Shown here: positions 24,663-36,289 of the stretch, piece by piece
Numbering within the stretch: the first letter of the stretch is position 1
How the letters are laid out: each line of letters opens with the position of its first letter
Source: Pocillopora verrucosa
Lineage: Eukaryota > Cnidaria > Anthozoa > Scleractinia > Pocilloporidae
Assembly (NCBI RefSeq): GCF_036669915.1
Contig: NC_089317.1
Location: 1,871,571-1,935,570 of the forward strand
DNA: 64,000 nucleotides
Direction: 5' to 3'
Notes under the pieces: model-generated
What the model was told of the DNA's origin: nothing
Databases searched by the model: none
What the model saw: the letters and a program-made list of their open reading frames with translations, nothing else
Made by a program: the position numbers and the translations under genes

Positions 24663-24993
24663 CTGAAAGACAAGGTAACCTAATGAAGTATAGTTAACAG
24701 TGATCACAGAAGTCTGTACGAATGGCGGACGAGTCAGTTTGAATTCAGAAACGAGAGATCTCTTTGCTACACTCGCCAGAATTATTTCCAACGTCTTAGT
24801 GTAGGCCAAAACGCAGCAATTACGCGATAATGTGTATTTTGTTACTGTGCATGAAGAGATTAAACAATTCTGGATATTAAGAAATGGTAAGTTATAGAGG
24901 GTTGAATCTTTCGCTTATGGCGCGAAAAACCGAATTAGAATAGAAAACAGTATAAAAGTAATAACCACTTTCGAAAGAGTGTAAAAAATTTAC

Positions 24994-25262
24994 CTTTTAA
25001 ATCACTGATCATTCGTGCCAACCTGAAAAACAATTGAAAGGAAGATTTAGTACGTGTTGAGCGATCGATGAAGGGAGATTTCCGCCATGTTGTAATGGTT
25101 TACTTCGAGCAGTTATTTTTCGCAACATCACAGGAAAGCGTTGCGGCTGAGAATCGCGTGTACCTCTGTTAAGAGCAGTGGTATTTCTTTTGACTTGTTT
25201 TTTTGCATCTATAACCTGCGTCGTGGACAACATTTGCGGTTGTGCTGGATCTTCCGGGCAGT
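24994..25262 (-). pseudogene. MPGRS-type exon with lost ATG, plus dead micro-exon
   Basis: At the start position the sequence is CTG (ATG in all paralogues), followed by PGRSSTTANVVHDAGYR. A seventh A in the lysine run shifts the frame. The micro-exon 24994-25022 has splice sites but no CaaX box. Three defects mark it as a pseudogene. Confidence 0.55.
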
Positions 25263-25506
25263 TTAGAGAGCTGGTTCGCCAGTAGCTTGTCAGGTCTTCC
25301 TCTTGACAGCAAGAACGATCGATCACAATAATATATAAGCGACGTTGTTTATCATTTTGGTAATTTGTTTTTAGAGAAACGCAAAGTTAAAAATAATTGA
25401 GTAAGAATGTCACTGGCTCGTGGCGCGATGAGTTGCAACAATTTACACTGAGTGTATTGAGACGAAATTTGTTGCAGACCTTTTCCAATCCTTAACAGAG
25501 TCGATT

Positions 25507-25581
25507 TCAGCCCTTGTTCGGCTTTGGTTTCGGCCTTGGATATGACGGATCTGGAGTGGTTGGATCTGGTTTTGGTGGCAT
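25507..25581 (-). CDS. Pro-rich 24-residue frame MPPKPDPTTPDP
   Basis: A 24-residue unspliced frame starts at 25581, reads MPPKPDPTTPDPSYPRPK and ends in TGA. A TATAAA lies at 25679-25684, about 98 bp upstream. No CaaX box. A further Pro-rich relic starts at 26060, but its frame breaks after MPANLA. Confidence 0.35.
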   Translation of the reverse strand: MPPKPDPTTPDPSYPRPKPKPNKG

Positions 25582-25989
25582 AATTTTCAGTGACTGTAGC
25601 GTACAAACAAGTTGACTCACAGCGACCAGCAGAAAGAGACGCTCAACTTAACTCAAGCTGACGCCAGATCACTGCTTTTTATAGCGAGACGCGATGAAAG
25701 CAATCTTATTGCGTGGCGACTAAGTTGCGTCTGCGTACTTCGTGTAGTAATTTATTATAAGCCTTTTTTTGCTGTTATGCATATGAGTCTGTTAACTGGA
25801 ATCACAAAATTACTGCCCTCTCTCCATTTATCAGGGAAACTATGCTGGAGTCGATGTCCATTAACTTGGCCTTCAGCTAAATGGCAACTCATGGCTAGCT
25901 ATCCCTGACGCAAATGTGTTCCCTTGTTCTTACACTTGAATTGCTTTGTTTTCGATGGTTTTTTGCGAAAATTCGATTGAGATCTGGTT

Positions 25990-26060
25990 GTGGCGGATCC
26001 CATTGTGGGTCTGGCTTTGGACGTGGCGGATCGGGAGGATTATGCCAGGTTTGCTGGCAT
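25990..26060 (-). pseudogene. Frameshifted Pro-rich exon
   Basis: From 26060 the frame reads MPANLA and stops. The typical Pro-rich reading NPPDPPRPKPDPQWDPP continues in another frame directly after it. A TATAAA-like box is present upstream near 26157. It is a broken paralogue of 25581. Confidence 0.5.
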
Positions 26061-26399
26061 AATTTTCAGTGGCTGTAGTGTACGAACAAGTTGACTTACA
26101 GCGACCAGCAGATGTAGACGCTCAACTTTACTCAGGCTGACGCCAGATCGGTGTTTTTTATAGCGAGGTGTACCGACACCACGATCTTGGCAGCTGCCAA
26201 GTTTGAATGCAGAAAACTCCTTACCAAGCATGCTTACGAAGCATTTTGAAACAAAGTTTGCCGAATCATATTTGGCCTTTTTCGAGTATAATATTTCAAA
26301 CAAGTCGAAGGACGGTTTTTTGCGTTAAGTAGAGATGTCTGTGAATTATCCTATTTCTCCCCTCCTCGCTGATTACGCTCAATCAATCAACCGAGCGAA

Positions 26400-28320
26400 A
26401 TTGGTTTTACCGCAGAAAAAACGCGGCCGTCCTTGTCATTTTCTCATCATTCGTCTTCCTCATAGGTGGGTTGTTTGGTTGCGTCAGTTAGTTGTGATAA
26501 AAAAACAATGAACGCGCCTCGGGTCAAAATTTGTTCAATTCATATCTGCACTCGGACGAAACGAAATTCTTTTAAACTTTGCGCCTCGTATGAGAAATTG
26601 ACGAAGAAGTGAATGATTGAAATAAACTTATATCGCGTATAGTAAGTGCTAACAAAGCAGTTCTTCAAGGCATTCTTGCTTTGACATTCTTTTTTATTCT
26701 CTATTTGCGCTAACAAAGTAATCGTCTTACAATGCACGTGAAGATTGTTTTGAGTTTCTTTATCTGCATTCAACAGAAATTCAAACGAATTTGCCAGCCT
26801 ACTGTAGTTCAACTCTAGATTGCTCAGCCTTCGATACCTAAACTTCATTTCGCGGTAAAATCTCGCGAATATTGATGAACTACCCTAATTTTGAAATCAG
26901 TACCAGTAGGCCGACTTCCCGTTTGAAGTATTTCGCATATTTTGCTAAGTATCATTTCATTTCTGCTTTGTCGGGTGCCAACGGGTCTATTTACTCTGAA
27001 AGGCGAGGTAATCTAATTAAGTTTAGTTAACAATGAGTCGATGTCCAGCACCTCTGCCTTCAGTTAGATTGCTGTGATGTGTCCCCTCGCTCTTACACTT
27101 TAATTGCATTATTTTCAATGGTTCTTTGCGCAAATTCGGTTTTGTTGATCATCGTTTCGTTTATACAGAAATTGTGGCTTTAGATGGCTTAAGCGTGGAC
27201 TGTTAGATCGAATATTGTGTTTAAATGCTTCTCTCTATCAAATTTGATACCACTATCCGTCATCTTGTACAAACACCAAACAATGTTGATCATCGAAGTA
27301 GAAAGCGCAATTCTCAAATCGAGCTCAGAGACTACGCAGTTTGGTGTGAATTTAAGACAAAGGATTCGATCTAGCATCCCCTTGAATCGTGAATCGAGAA
27401 TCGAGTCCGAGAAAAGTCGAATACCACGAGATTGCGCCTCATGGCCACCTATCCATGACGAAAATGTGTTCCCTCGCTCTTACACTTTAATTGCATTATT
27501 TTCAATGGTTCTTTACGCAAATTCGGTTTTCTTAATCGTCCTTTCGTTTATACGGAAATTGTGGCTTTAGATGACTTAAGCGTGGACTGTTAGATCGAAT
27601 GTTGTGTTTACATGCTTTTCTCTATTAGATTTGATACCACTATCCGCCATCTTGAAAAAACAACAAAGAATACTGATCATCGAAGAAGAAAGCGCAATTC
27701 TCAAATCGAGCTCAAAGACTACGCAGTTTGGTGTGAATTAAGACGAAGGATTTCATCTAGCATCCCCTTGAATCGAGAATCGAGTCCGAGAAAAGCCGAA
27801 GACGACGAGAACAAAAAGTAGACCGCAAAGTAGAAAACTTGAATCTATTGAAAATGCCACTGTTACGCCGCCATATTGAACAAACGACTGAAACCTACAC
27901 TTAGCAGGACTTCAGAATTTAAGTTAAGCTTACCCCAAGAGCGCCTGTTCGCAGACTACAATAGCAAACACATGTTGAAAGTGAAGGTAAAACAAATGGT
28001 TCGTTATGTTGAAAAGCACAGAATTACAACAAGAATAAGCAGTTTAAGTGGAGACTCACAAGCGTTTCCTCCTCCCTCGCTAATGCGAAGGTAATTTGGT
28101 TCTGGCGCCAACGGGTCTGTTTACTGATGCTCTTAAAATGTCTATGGTAGTGGTATCTCTCTTGATTAATGCCGTGGACTGTATCCCTTAATATTCTTTG
28201 CAATATTCTGGTAAATAACCCATTTTGGAACATCCTGTCGTGCCTTCTCGAATTTCTGTGCCATCGATTTTGTTTGACATCGGTAGGGATACTGAGTCTC
28301 AAATGTCTGCTGTGGAAACA
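26400..28320. other. Rearranged unit fragments
   Basis: Fragments of neighbouring units are joined here, including CTGAAAGGCGAGG near 27000 directly followed by unrelated unit sequence. The block around GCCGCCATATTG and AAGCTTACCCC at 27867-27940 also occurs, but the micro-exon acceptor AG is changed to AA, so the CCIL-type exon there is dead. No intact gene seen. Confidence 0.5.
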
Positions 28321-28372
28321 CTGCTAATTACTCAGGAACAAGAACAAAACTCAAACTACTTTTGTTATAATG

Positions 28373-28824
28373 TTTATTGACTCTATCTTTGTCAGATTTT
28401 TTACATCAGTTCTTCTGCTTTCTCTTCTCCGCGAGTGAAAGATTGACTTGAATGTTACAATGCTTTGTCATCGAACGTAGGTCAAATAAACAGCACTATA
28501 AATCATACGTTCCATAAGTGTCTTAGGTTGAGAAAAAAATCGATCGTGAAATCTCTTAGAAGTGAGGGCTCTAACTAAGAACTAACCCAAATACAAACCA
28601 TGTCAAGCTAAACGAACTTTGATCATAAAATTTTTGAAAACCATAATCATCTGCAAACTACAGCTCGACTACAATTGTCTTCGTTATACGAGTGAATAAT
28701 TTTGTTTGAGGCTTCGCAACGCGAACAAATAGTGACAACTGCAAGTAATTGAACACGAGAAACGCATCAGTCCTTGTGCAAAAAGGCTTCATTGTTCCTC
28801 TTTCTAAAACTTGGTGTTTGGCAT
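28373..28824 (-). other. Terminal exon, unit at 28.8 kb, open in phase 1
   Basis: The acceptor CGCCTTTCAG ends at 28825 and AATAAA lies at 28373-28378. In phase 1 it is open from 28824 to the TAG at 28658 (54 residues): AKHQVLERGTMKPFCTRTDA, then LVFNYLQLSLFVRVAKPQ. It is similar to 31431. It is either the tail of an unprenylated isoform or a conserved UTR. Confidence 0.45.
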
Positions 28825-29177
28825 CTGAAAGGCGAGGAAATCTGATTAAGTATAAATGACAATGGTAACAGAAGTCTGAACGGATGGTAAACGAGTCGGT
28901 TTGAATTCATAAACGAGAGATCGCTTCACTACACTCGACAGAATTATTTCAACGTCTTAGTGTAAGCCAAAACGAGGCAATTACGTGATAATGTGTATTT
29001 TGCTATTGTGCATGAAGAGATTAAACAATTCTGGTTCCAAAGACATAAGAAATGGTTTTTTATGCTAAGCACTTTTTCTCCAGGGTTAAATCTATCGCCT
29101 ATTGCGCGAATAACCGAACTAGAATAGAAAACAGTATTAAAATAAAAACCACTTTCGAAAGAGTATCGAAAATTTAC

Positions 29178-29446
29178 CTTTTAAATCACTGATCATTCGC
29201 GCCAACCTGAAAAACAATGGAAAGGAAGATTTAGTAGGTGTTGAGCGATCGATGAAGGAAGATTTCCGCCATTTTGTAATGGTTTACTTCGAGCAGCTGT
29301 TCTTCTCGCAAAATCGCAAAAAGCGTTGCGGCCGAAGACCGCGTGCACCTCTGTTTAGAGCTGTGTTAGATCTTTTGACTTGTTTTTTCGCATCTATAAC
29401 TTGCGTCGCGGACAACATTTGCGGTTGTATTGGATCTTCTGGGCAT
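29178..29446 (-). pseudogene. MPRRSNTTAN exon plus dead micro-exon
   Basis: The exon from 29446 reads MPRRSNTTANVVRDASYR, then CEKTSQKI and TAA (26 residues, to 29366). The lysine run has an indel that moves the frame off the KQVKRS reading of the 37 kb copy. The micro-exon 29178-29206 lacks a CaaX box. A TATATA lies near 29514. Confidence 0.45.
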
Positions 29447-29695
29447 TTTATAGAGCTGGTTCGCCAGTAGCTCGTGGACTCATCCTCTCGACAGCGGAAC
29501 GATCGATCACAACGATATATAACCTTCAGTGTTTATCATTTTTGTCATTTGTTTTAAGAGGAAAGCACAACAAAGTTAAAAATAAGTGAGTAAGAATATC
29601 ACTGACTCGTGGTGCGAAGTGTTGCAACAAATTATACTGAGTGGATGAGGATGAAATTTGTTGCAGACCTTTTCAAATCCTTAACAGAGTCGATT

Positions 29696-29770
29696 TCAGC
29701 CCTTCTTCGGCTTTGATGGCTTTGGTTCCGGCGACGGTTCTGGAGTGGGATTCGGCGTTGGTTTTGACAT
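29696..29770 (-). CDS. Pro-rich 24-residue frame MSKPTPNPTPEP
   Basis: An unspliced frame starts at 29770, reads MSKPTPNPTPEPSPEPKPS and ends KPKKG before TGA. It is a paralogue of 23308 and carries no CaaX box. Confidence 0.35.
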   Translation of the reverse strand: MSKPTPNPTPEPSPEPKPSKPKKG

Positions 29771-30533
29771 AATTTTCAGTGGCTGTAGTGTACGAAAAAG
29801 TTGACTCACAGCGACCAGCCAAGGTAGACGCTCAACTTTATTATGGCTGAAGCCAGATCAGTGCTTTTACTACGTGGCGACAAAGTTGCGTCTGCGTACT
29901 TCGTGTACTAATTTATTATAAGCCTTTTTTGCTGTTATGCATGTGAGTCTGTTAAACTGGAATCACAAAATTATTTCCTTCTCTCCATTTATATGGGAGA
30001 CTATGGGAGTTGATGTCCATCAACTTGGCCTTCAGAAAAAGTGCATCTCGTGGCTACCTATCCACGACGCAAATGTGTTCCCACGCTCTTACACTTTACT
30101 TGCTTTATTTTCAATGGTTCTTTGCGCAAATTCGGTTTTCTTGATCGTTGTTTCGTTCATACAGAAATTGTGGCTTTAGATGACTGTAGCATGGACTGTT
30201 TGATCGAATATTGTGTTTAAATGCTTTTCTCTATTAGATTTGATGACACTATCCGCCATCTTGTACGAACAATAAATAATGTTGATCATTGAAATAAAAA
30301 GCGCAATTCTCAAATCGAGCTCAAAGACTACGCAGCTTGGTGTGAATTTAAGACGAAAGATTTCATCTAGCATACTCTTGAATCGAGAGTCGAGAATCGA
30401 GTCTGAGAAAAGCCTAAGACGACGAGAACAGTAGATCGCGAAGTAGAAAACTTGAATCTATTGAAAACGCTGCTGTGTTATCGCCGCCATATTGAACAAC
30501 GACTGAAACCCACACTAAGCGGGACTTCAGAAT

Positions 30534-30575
30534 TTAAGTTAAGCTTACCCCATAAGCGCCTGTTTTCAGAATACA
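30534..30575 (-). pseudogene. Dead CCIL-type micro-exon
   Basis: The sequence matches the micro-exon at 32334-32374, including the GTAAGC donor. The acceptor AG has become AA, and the stop after CCCIL has become a sense codon. Its first exon is missing: the sequence joins another unit near 30700. The same state is seen at 27.93 kb. Confidence 0.5.
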
Positions 30576-30987
30576 ACAGCAACCACATGTTGAAAGTGAA
30601 GGTAAAACAAATGGTTCGTTATGTTTAAAAGCAGAGAAATAAAACAAGAATAAGCAATTTAAGTCGAGGCTTACAAGCGTTTCCTCCTTCCTCGCTAGGG
30701 CGAATGCAATTTGGTTCTGGCGCCAACGGGTCTGTTTAGTGATGCCCTTAAAATGTCTATGGTAGTGGTATCTCTCTTGATTGATGCTGTGGACTGTAGC
30801 CCTCAATATTCCTCGCAATATTCTGGTAAATAACCCATTTTGAGACATCCTGTCGTGCCTTCTCGAATTTCTGTGCTATCGATTTTGTTTTATATCGGTG
30901 GGGATACTGAGTCTCGAATATCTGCTGTGAAAACACCGCTAATAACTTATTAACAAGAGCACAACTCAAACTAATTTTGCTGGAATG

Positions 30988-31431
30988 TTTATTGACTCTA
31001 TCTCTGTCAGATCTTTTACATCAGTTCTTCTGCTTTCTCCTTTCCGCAAGCGGTATGATGAGTTACAATGCTTTGTCATCGAACGTAGGTCAAATAAACA
31101 GCACCAGAAATCATACGTTCCAAAAGTGTCTTAGGTTGAGAAAAACTCGACCGTGAAATCTCTTAGAGGTGAGAACCCTAACTAAGAACTAATCCAAATA
31201 CAATCCATTTCAAGCTAAACGAACTTTGATCATAAACTTTGTGAAAAGAATAACCATCTGCTAACTCCAGCTCGACTACAATTGCCTTCGTTATATGAGG
31301 GAACAATTCTATTTTAGGCTTCGCAACGCAAACAAATAGTGATAACTGCAAGTAATTGAACTCGAGAAACGCATCAGTCCTTGTGCAAAAGGGCTTCATT
31401 ATTCCTCCTTCTAAAACTTGGTCTTTGGCAT
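30988..31431 (-). other. Terminal exon, unit at 31.4 kb, longest open version
   Basis: The acceptor CGCCTTTCAG ends at 31432 and AATAAA lies at 30988-30993. Entered in phase 1 it is open from 31431 to 31178, over 80 codons. It reads AKDQVLEGGIMKPFCTRTDA, then FLEFNYLQLSLFVCVAK and HITKAIVVELELADGYSFHK, ending GLVLS. An internal ATG begins the MKPF segment, so an independent short frame is also possible. No known domain. Confidence 0.4.
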
Positions 31432-31785
31432 CTGAAAGGCGAGGAAATCTGATTAAGTATAAATGACAATGATTACATAAGTCTGAACGGATGGTAAACG
31501 AGCCGGTTTGAATTCAGAAACGAGAGATCTCTTTGCTTTACTCGACAGAGTTATTTCAACTTCTTGGTGTAAGCCAAACGAAGCAATTACGCGATAATGT
31601 GTATTTTGCTACTGTGCATGAAGCAATTCTGTGCAATTCTGGTTCGAAAGACATTAAGAAATGATTTGTTATGCTAAGCACTCTTTCTCCACGGTTAAAT
31701 CTATCGCTATTGCGCGAATAACCGAACTAGAATAGAAAACAGTATAAAAACAATGACCACTTTCGAAAGAGTATCGAAAATTTAC

Positions 31786-32052
31786 CTTTTAAATCACTGA
31801 TCATTCGCGCCAACCTGAAAAACAATGGAAAGGAAGATTTAGTACATGTTAAGCGATCGAGGACAAGATTTCTGCCATGTTGTAATGGTTTACTTCGAGC
31901 AGTTGTTCTTCTCGCAAAATCGCAAAAAGCGTTGCGGCCGAGGACCGCGTGTACCTCAGTTAAGAGCTGTGTTAGATATTTTGACTTGTTTTTTCGCATC
32001 TATAGCTTGCGTTGCGGACAACATTTGCGGTTGTATTGGATCTTCCGGGCAT
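31786..32052 (-). pseudogene. MPGRSNTTAN exon plus dead micro-exon
   Basis: The exon from 32052 to 31972 reads MPGRSNTTANVVRNASYR, then CEKTSQNI and stop. It is a close copy of the exon at 29446 with the same lysine-run frameshift. The micro-exon 31786-31814 lacks CaaX. Confidence 0.45.
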
Positions 32053-32348
32053 TTTAGGGAGCTGGTTCGCCAGTAGCTCGTGGACTCTTCCTCTAGACAG
32101 CAAGAACATATATATAAGCTTCATTGTTTATCATTTTTGTCATTTGTTTTAAGAGGAAGGCACAAAAAAGTTAAAAGTAAGTGAGTAAGAATATCACTGA
32201 CTCGTGGCGTGAAAAGTGCAACAATTTATACTGAGTGGATTACGACGAAATTTGTTGCAGTGTTACGCCGCCATATTGAACGAACGACTGAAAACCACAC
32301 TAAGCGGGACTTCAGAATTTAAGTTAAGCTTACCCCATGAGCGCCTGT

Positions 32349-32527
32349 TTACAGAATACAGCAGCAACATTTGTCTGAAAATGAAGGTAAAATAAACGGT
32401 TGGTTATGTCGAAAAGCAGAATAATAAAACAAGAATAGGCAGATCGTGATTATAGCAGTTTAAGTCAAGGATCACAAGCATTACCATAACTTGCATCACA
32501 TGTCGAATTTCCACAACCGCCCGACAT
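32349..32527 (-). CDS. 22-residue CaaX peptide ending KCCCCIL
   Basis: Exon 1 (32485-32527) encodes MSGGCGNSTCDASY and ends in phase 1 at GTAATG. Micro-exon 2 (32334-32374, acceptor CATTTTCAG, donor GTAAGC) adds DKCCCCIL and stop. The 22-residue product has six Cys and ends in the CaaX box CCIL. Exon sizes equal those of the paralogue at 18955, while the amino acids differ (GC against SG, STC against TTN), so the exon structure has been kept through sequence change. Expected to be cytosolic and lipid-anchored; function unknown. Confidence 0.65.
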
Positions 32528-33491
32528 CTCCTTGGTAGAATCAAGAACTTATTGACTGTCGAAAACGAGAGAATTTATTGACTGTCGAAAACGCGTTTGC
32601 CTGCTCGGTATGATAGTGCGCTTTATGCTTGCCTAGTTTTTTCCACGAATTAGACTCTCACGTCATACTTCCATATTTGACATTTGATTGTATTCACATG
32701 TCTGAAACTGGTTTTACCGATTGGTTTTTACGCGGCCGTCCTTGTCATTTTCTCATCATTCGTCTTCCTCATAGGTGGGTTGTTTGGTTGCGTCAGTTAG
32801 TTGTGATGAAAAACAATGAACGCGTCTCGGGTTAAAATTTGTTTAATTCATATCTGCACTCAGACAAAACGAGAATCTTTCAAACTTTGCACCTCGTATG
32901 AGAAACTGTCTAAGAACTGAATGATTGAAATAAACTTATATCGCGTGTAATAAGTGCTAACAAAGCAGTTCTTCAAGATATTCTTGCTTTGAAATTCCTT
33001 TTTATTCTCCATTTGTGCAAAAAAAGTAATCGTCTCAAAATGCGCGTGAAGATTGTTTTGAGTTTCTTGATCTGCATTCAACAGAAATTCAAACGAATTT
33101 TCCATCCTACTGCAGTTCAACTCTAGATTGCCTAGCTTTCAATACCTAAACTTCATGGGCCGACTTCTCGTTTGAAGTATTTTGCATATTTCGCTCAACA
33201 TCATTTCATATCCACTTTCTCGGGCGCCAATGGGTCTGTTTACTGATGCCTTTAAAATGTCGACGGTAGTGGTATCTCTCTGGATTAATGCCATAAACTG
33301 TAGCCCTCAATATTCCTTTCAATATTCTGGTAAATAACCCATTTTGAGACATCCTGTCGTGCCTTCTCGAATTTCTGTGCTATCGATTTTGTTTGACATC
33401 GGAAGGGATACTGAGTCTCGAATATCTGCTGTAGAAACACTGCTGATAACTCAAGAACAAGAACACAACTCAAACTACTTTTGTTGTAATG

Positions 33492-33919
33492 TTTATTGAC
33501 TCTATCTCTGTCTGATCTTTTACATTAGTTCTTCTGCTTTCTCCTCTCCGCGAGCTGAATGATGAGTTACAATGCTTTGTCGTCGAACGTAGATCATATA
33601 AACAGCACTAGAAATCATACGTTCCAAAAGTGTCTTAGGTTGAGAAAAACTCGATTGTGAAATCTTTTAGAAGTGAGAACCCTAACTAAGAACTAACCCA
33701 AATACAATCGATTTCAAGCTAAACGAACTATGATCATAAACTTTGTGAAAACCATAATCATCTGCAAACTCAAGCTCGACTACAATTGCCTTCGTTATAC
33801 GAGGGAACAATTTTGTTTTAGGCTTCGCAACGTGAACAAATTGTGACGACTCCAAGTAATTGAACACGACAAACTGGATCGGTCCTACTGCAAAAGGGCT
33901 AAAACTTGGTCTTTGGCAT
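33492..33919 (-). other. Terminal exon, unit at 33.9 kb
   Basis: The acceptor CGCCTTTCAG ends at 33920 and AATAAA lies at 33492-33497. In phase 1 it reads AKDQVLALLQ and stops because a short stretch containing the MKPF start is deleted. It is the likely 3' UTR exon for the two Cys-rich genes upstream. Confidence 0.5.
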
Positions 33920-34438
33920 CTGAAAGGCGAGAAAATCTGATTGAGTATAGTTTACAATGAATACAACAATCTGTGTGGATGGTGAAAGAGTCGATGTGAA
34001 CTCAGAAACGAGAGATCTCTCTGCTACACTCGCCAGAATTATTTTCGATGTCTTAGTGTAAGCCAAAATGAGGCAACTAAGCGATAATGTGTATTTTGCT
34101 ACTGTGCATGAAGAGATTAAACAATTCTGGTTCCAAAGATATTAGGAAATGGTATGTTATGCTAAGCACTCAGAGGGTTAAATCTTTCGCTTATGGCGTA
34201 AATAACCGAATTAGAATAGAAAACAGTATAAAAACAGTAACGACTTTCGAAAGAGTATCAAACATTTACCTTTTAAATCACTGATCATTCGCGCCAACCT
34301 GAAAAACAATTGAAAGGAAGATTAAGTACGTGTTTAGCGATCGATGAAGAAACGCTGATCGTTTCCGCCATGTTGTAAAACCCCGCATGACTGGTTAAAG
34401 AAAGATGGGAACTTGTGCTTAAAACTTACTTGAAATCA

Positions 34439-34665
34439 TCAGAGCAAAACACACCAGCAGTCATCATGTTTACACGAACCTGGAATGGTGAGGAACGAAT
34501 AAATCTTTAGTGGTATTTGGCGTTTTCAAGCCCATTAAAGATAAACCACTACTTACACTGGCCTTTTCGACAACCGTCTTTGCATTTAGAGGTACAGTGG
34601 CCACATGGACGATGGTAGCTAGCGTCCTTCGTGGAGTTGCAACAAGCGCACGATTTTCCAGGCAT
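34439..34665 (-). CDS. Metallothionein-like CaaX protein ending CWCVLL
   Basis: Exon 1 (34557-34665, donor GTAAGT, phase 1) encodes 36 residues: MPGKSCACCNSTKDASYHR, then PCGHCTSKCKDGCRKGQ. Micro-exon 2 (34430-34479, acceptor CATTCCAG) adds CSCKHDDCWCVLL and stop. The product has 49 residues and 11 Cys in CxC, CC, CxxC and CxxxC spacings, with many Lys and two His near the Cys, like metallothioneins. Unlike classical metallothioneins it has Tyr and Trp and ends in a CaaX box, CVLL, of the geranylgeranyl class. A membrane-tethered metal- or redox-handling peptide is a reasonable inference. Broken copies lie at 10135 and 14374. Confidence 0.75.
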
Positions 34666-35542
34666 ATCAGGGCTTTAGTTAAGCACAGCAAATGAAAAGT
34701 TTCTTGCTCCCCGAAAGTTGGTGCAGAGCCTCAATGAACGAAGCATAGACTAGTGCGGAACAAGGTCTTGAATCTTAATTTGATTGATTGACAGTTTACA
34801 ACCCACAGAGTTTCAATTATCCTGCTGTCATATTGCAGCGAACAAGATCGCTTTGTGCTAAATTTATTATTTTCAAAGCTTCATGAAACAAAACATTGGT
34901 TACTAACGTATCGGCCAGTTTATATATTTGTTGGAAAGTTGCTATAAATTGGCAAGAAATAGCCTCGGGTTCCCTTCTTAGCTGTGTTTTGCCACAGTCG
35001 TAGATCCGCACATCTTTGCTCCACAAAATACGCGGGTGGAATTCTAAGCTATTTCCGGAGCATCTTTGTTTATCGAGACAGTTGCCCTTATAAGGTTTTC
35101 ATTTTATTCAACGCGGTGGTCGGTCATTGATTAACAAAAATGTGCTTTCATGGCACATTGAAAAAAATGCAAGTGAAGCACGACGTCAACAGCATTGGTT
35201 TGCAGTTTTTTTTATGGCCACTCAAGCTCTGTTTGTTTGTTTAGGCTGACGCGATACGACAAGCATTGCGCACATGAGACCTTTGAACGCGGGCATCAAT
35301 TAATTGTTTTGAAATTGCTGTAGATCGTATTTACGCAACGTGGGAACGTGATCGCGCTCGTAACTCATGCAACTTCGCACAATTGTATCGCTAAAAATCT
35401 TGAAAGCTAGCTGTAAGTGGATATTCAAGCTGAAAAAGTGCAGGTCATGTCTGCCATGTTTGACACCCCGTTTGGTTTGATATAGATTGACAGTGACCTT
35501 TGCATCTACGTTATTTGCCACACTTGGAAACTTACCTACTTT

Positions 35543-35765
35543 TTAGAGTATAACGCACTTTTCGCACCAACCTGGGAAAGCGGAGAAGAATTTTCTGTCA
35601 GACGCTGTTTTTTTCAAATCTCGCAATAGAGAAACATAACTTACAGTGGTGCTTTGTACAGTTATCTTTACATGCTTCATTTTTTAAGGTAGGACAGTCT
35701 GCTTTGTGGCATGGATAACCAGCGTCTTTGGTTGAGTTGCTGCAAGCACAAGATTTCCCGGGCAT
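35543..35765 (-). CDS. Metallothionein-like CaaX protein ending EKCVIL
   Basis: Exon 1 (35645-35765, donor GTAAGT, phase 1) encodes MPGKSCACSNSTKDAGY, then PCHKADC and NEACKDNCTKHH. Micro-exon 2 (35536-35571, acceptor TTTCCCAG) adds CWCEKCVIL and stop: 49 residues with nine Cys and three His. It is the sister of the gene at 34665, with the same head, length and split, but different residues between the Cys. The CVIL end is a CaaX box with Leu. No signal peptide. Metal binding is inferred from composition only. Confidence 0.75.
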
Positions 35766-36289
35766 ACTTTAGATTTAAGGGATTAAGCAGATACAATCTG
35801 TTTCTTGTTCCTCAAAAGCCAGTCTACCACCTTCTTCAATGAGATGCAACCTTTTGTAATTTAAGAACTTGTCGGCCTATCTGACGATTTAAGCAACTTG
35901 ATTGACAACAATTCACAGTCCACTGAGTTGCAATTTTCATGCGGCTAAGATTGTGTTTCTAAGCTTGTGTCTGAACAAACGAACGTGTTACACTATGAAA
36001 CCGTGCAAGATATCGTAGATCTCGTACCGGGCGCGTCTGGGATCAAGGAATACTCTTTTGTAATTTCTTAACCAAATTTCGTTAGCGAAGAGAATTTTAG
36101 GCGCGACCGCGTCAGTTTATCATTCCTTATATTTTGATTATAATACTGATGAAATTGTTTCATCGCAAAGTCTTGCGTTCATTGTGCGCATAAATACAAA
36201 TTGTGGTATCGCCATATCTTACAATAACAAGGATATCGAGTAAACACACAGCGAGCCAAATTTATGTGCAAGAAGAGAAAAGTGTTACA

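Noticed and set aside
34439..35765. Secreted small cysteine-rich toxin or SCRiP-type protein
   Set aside because: There is no signal peptide, and the Cys spacing and CaaX end fit an intracellular lipidated peptide better.
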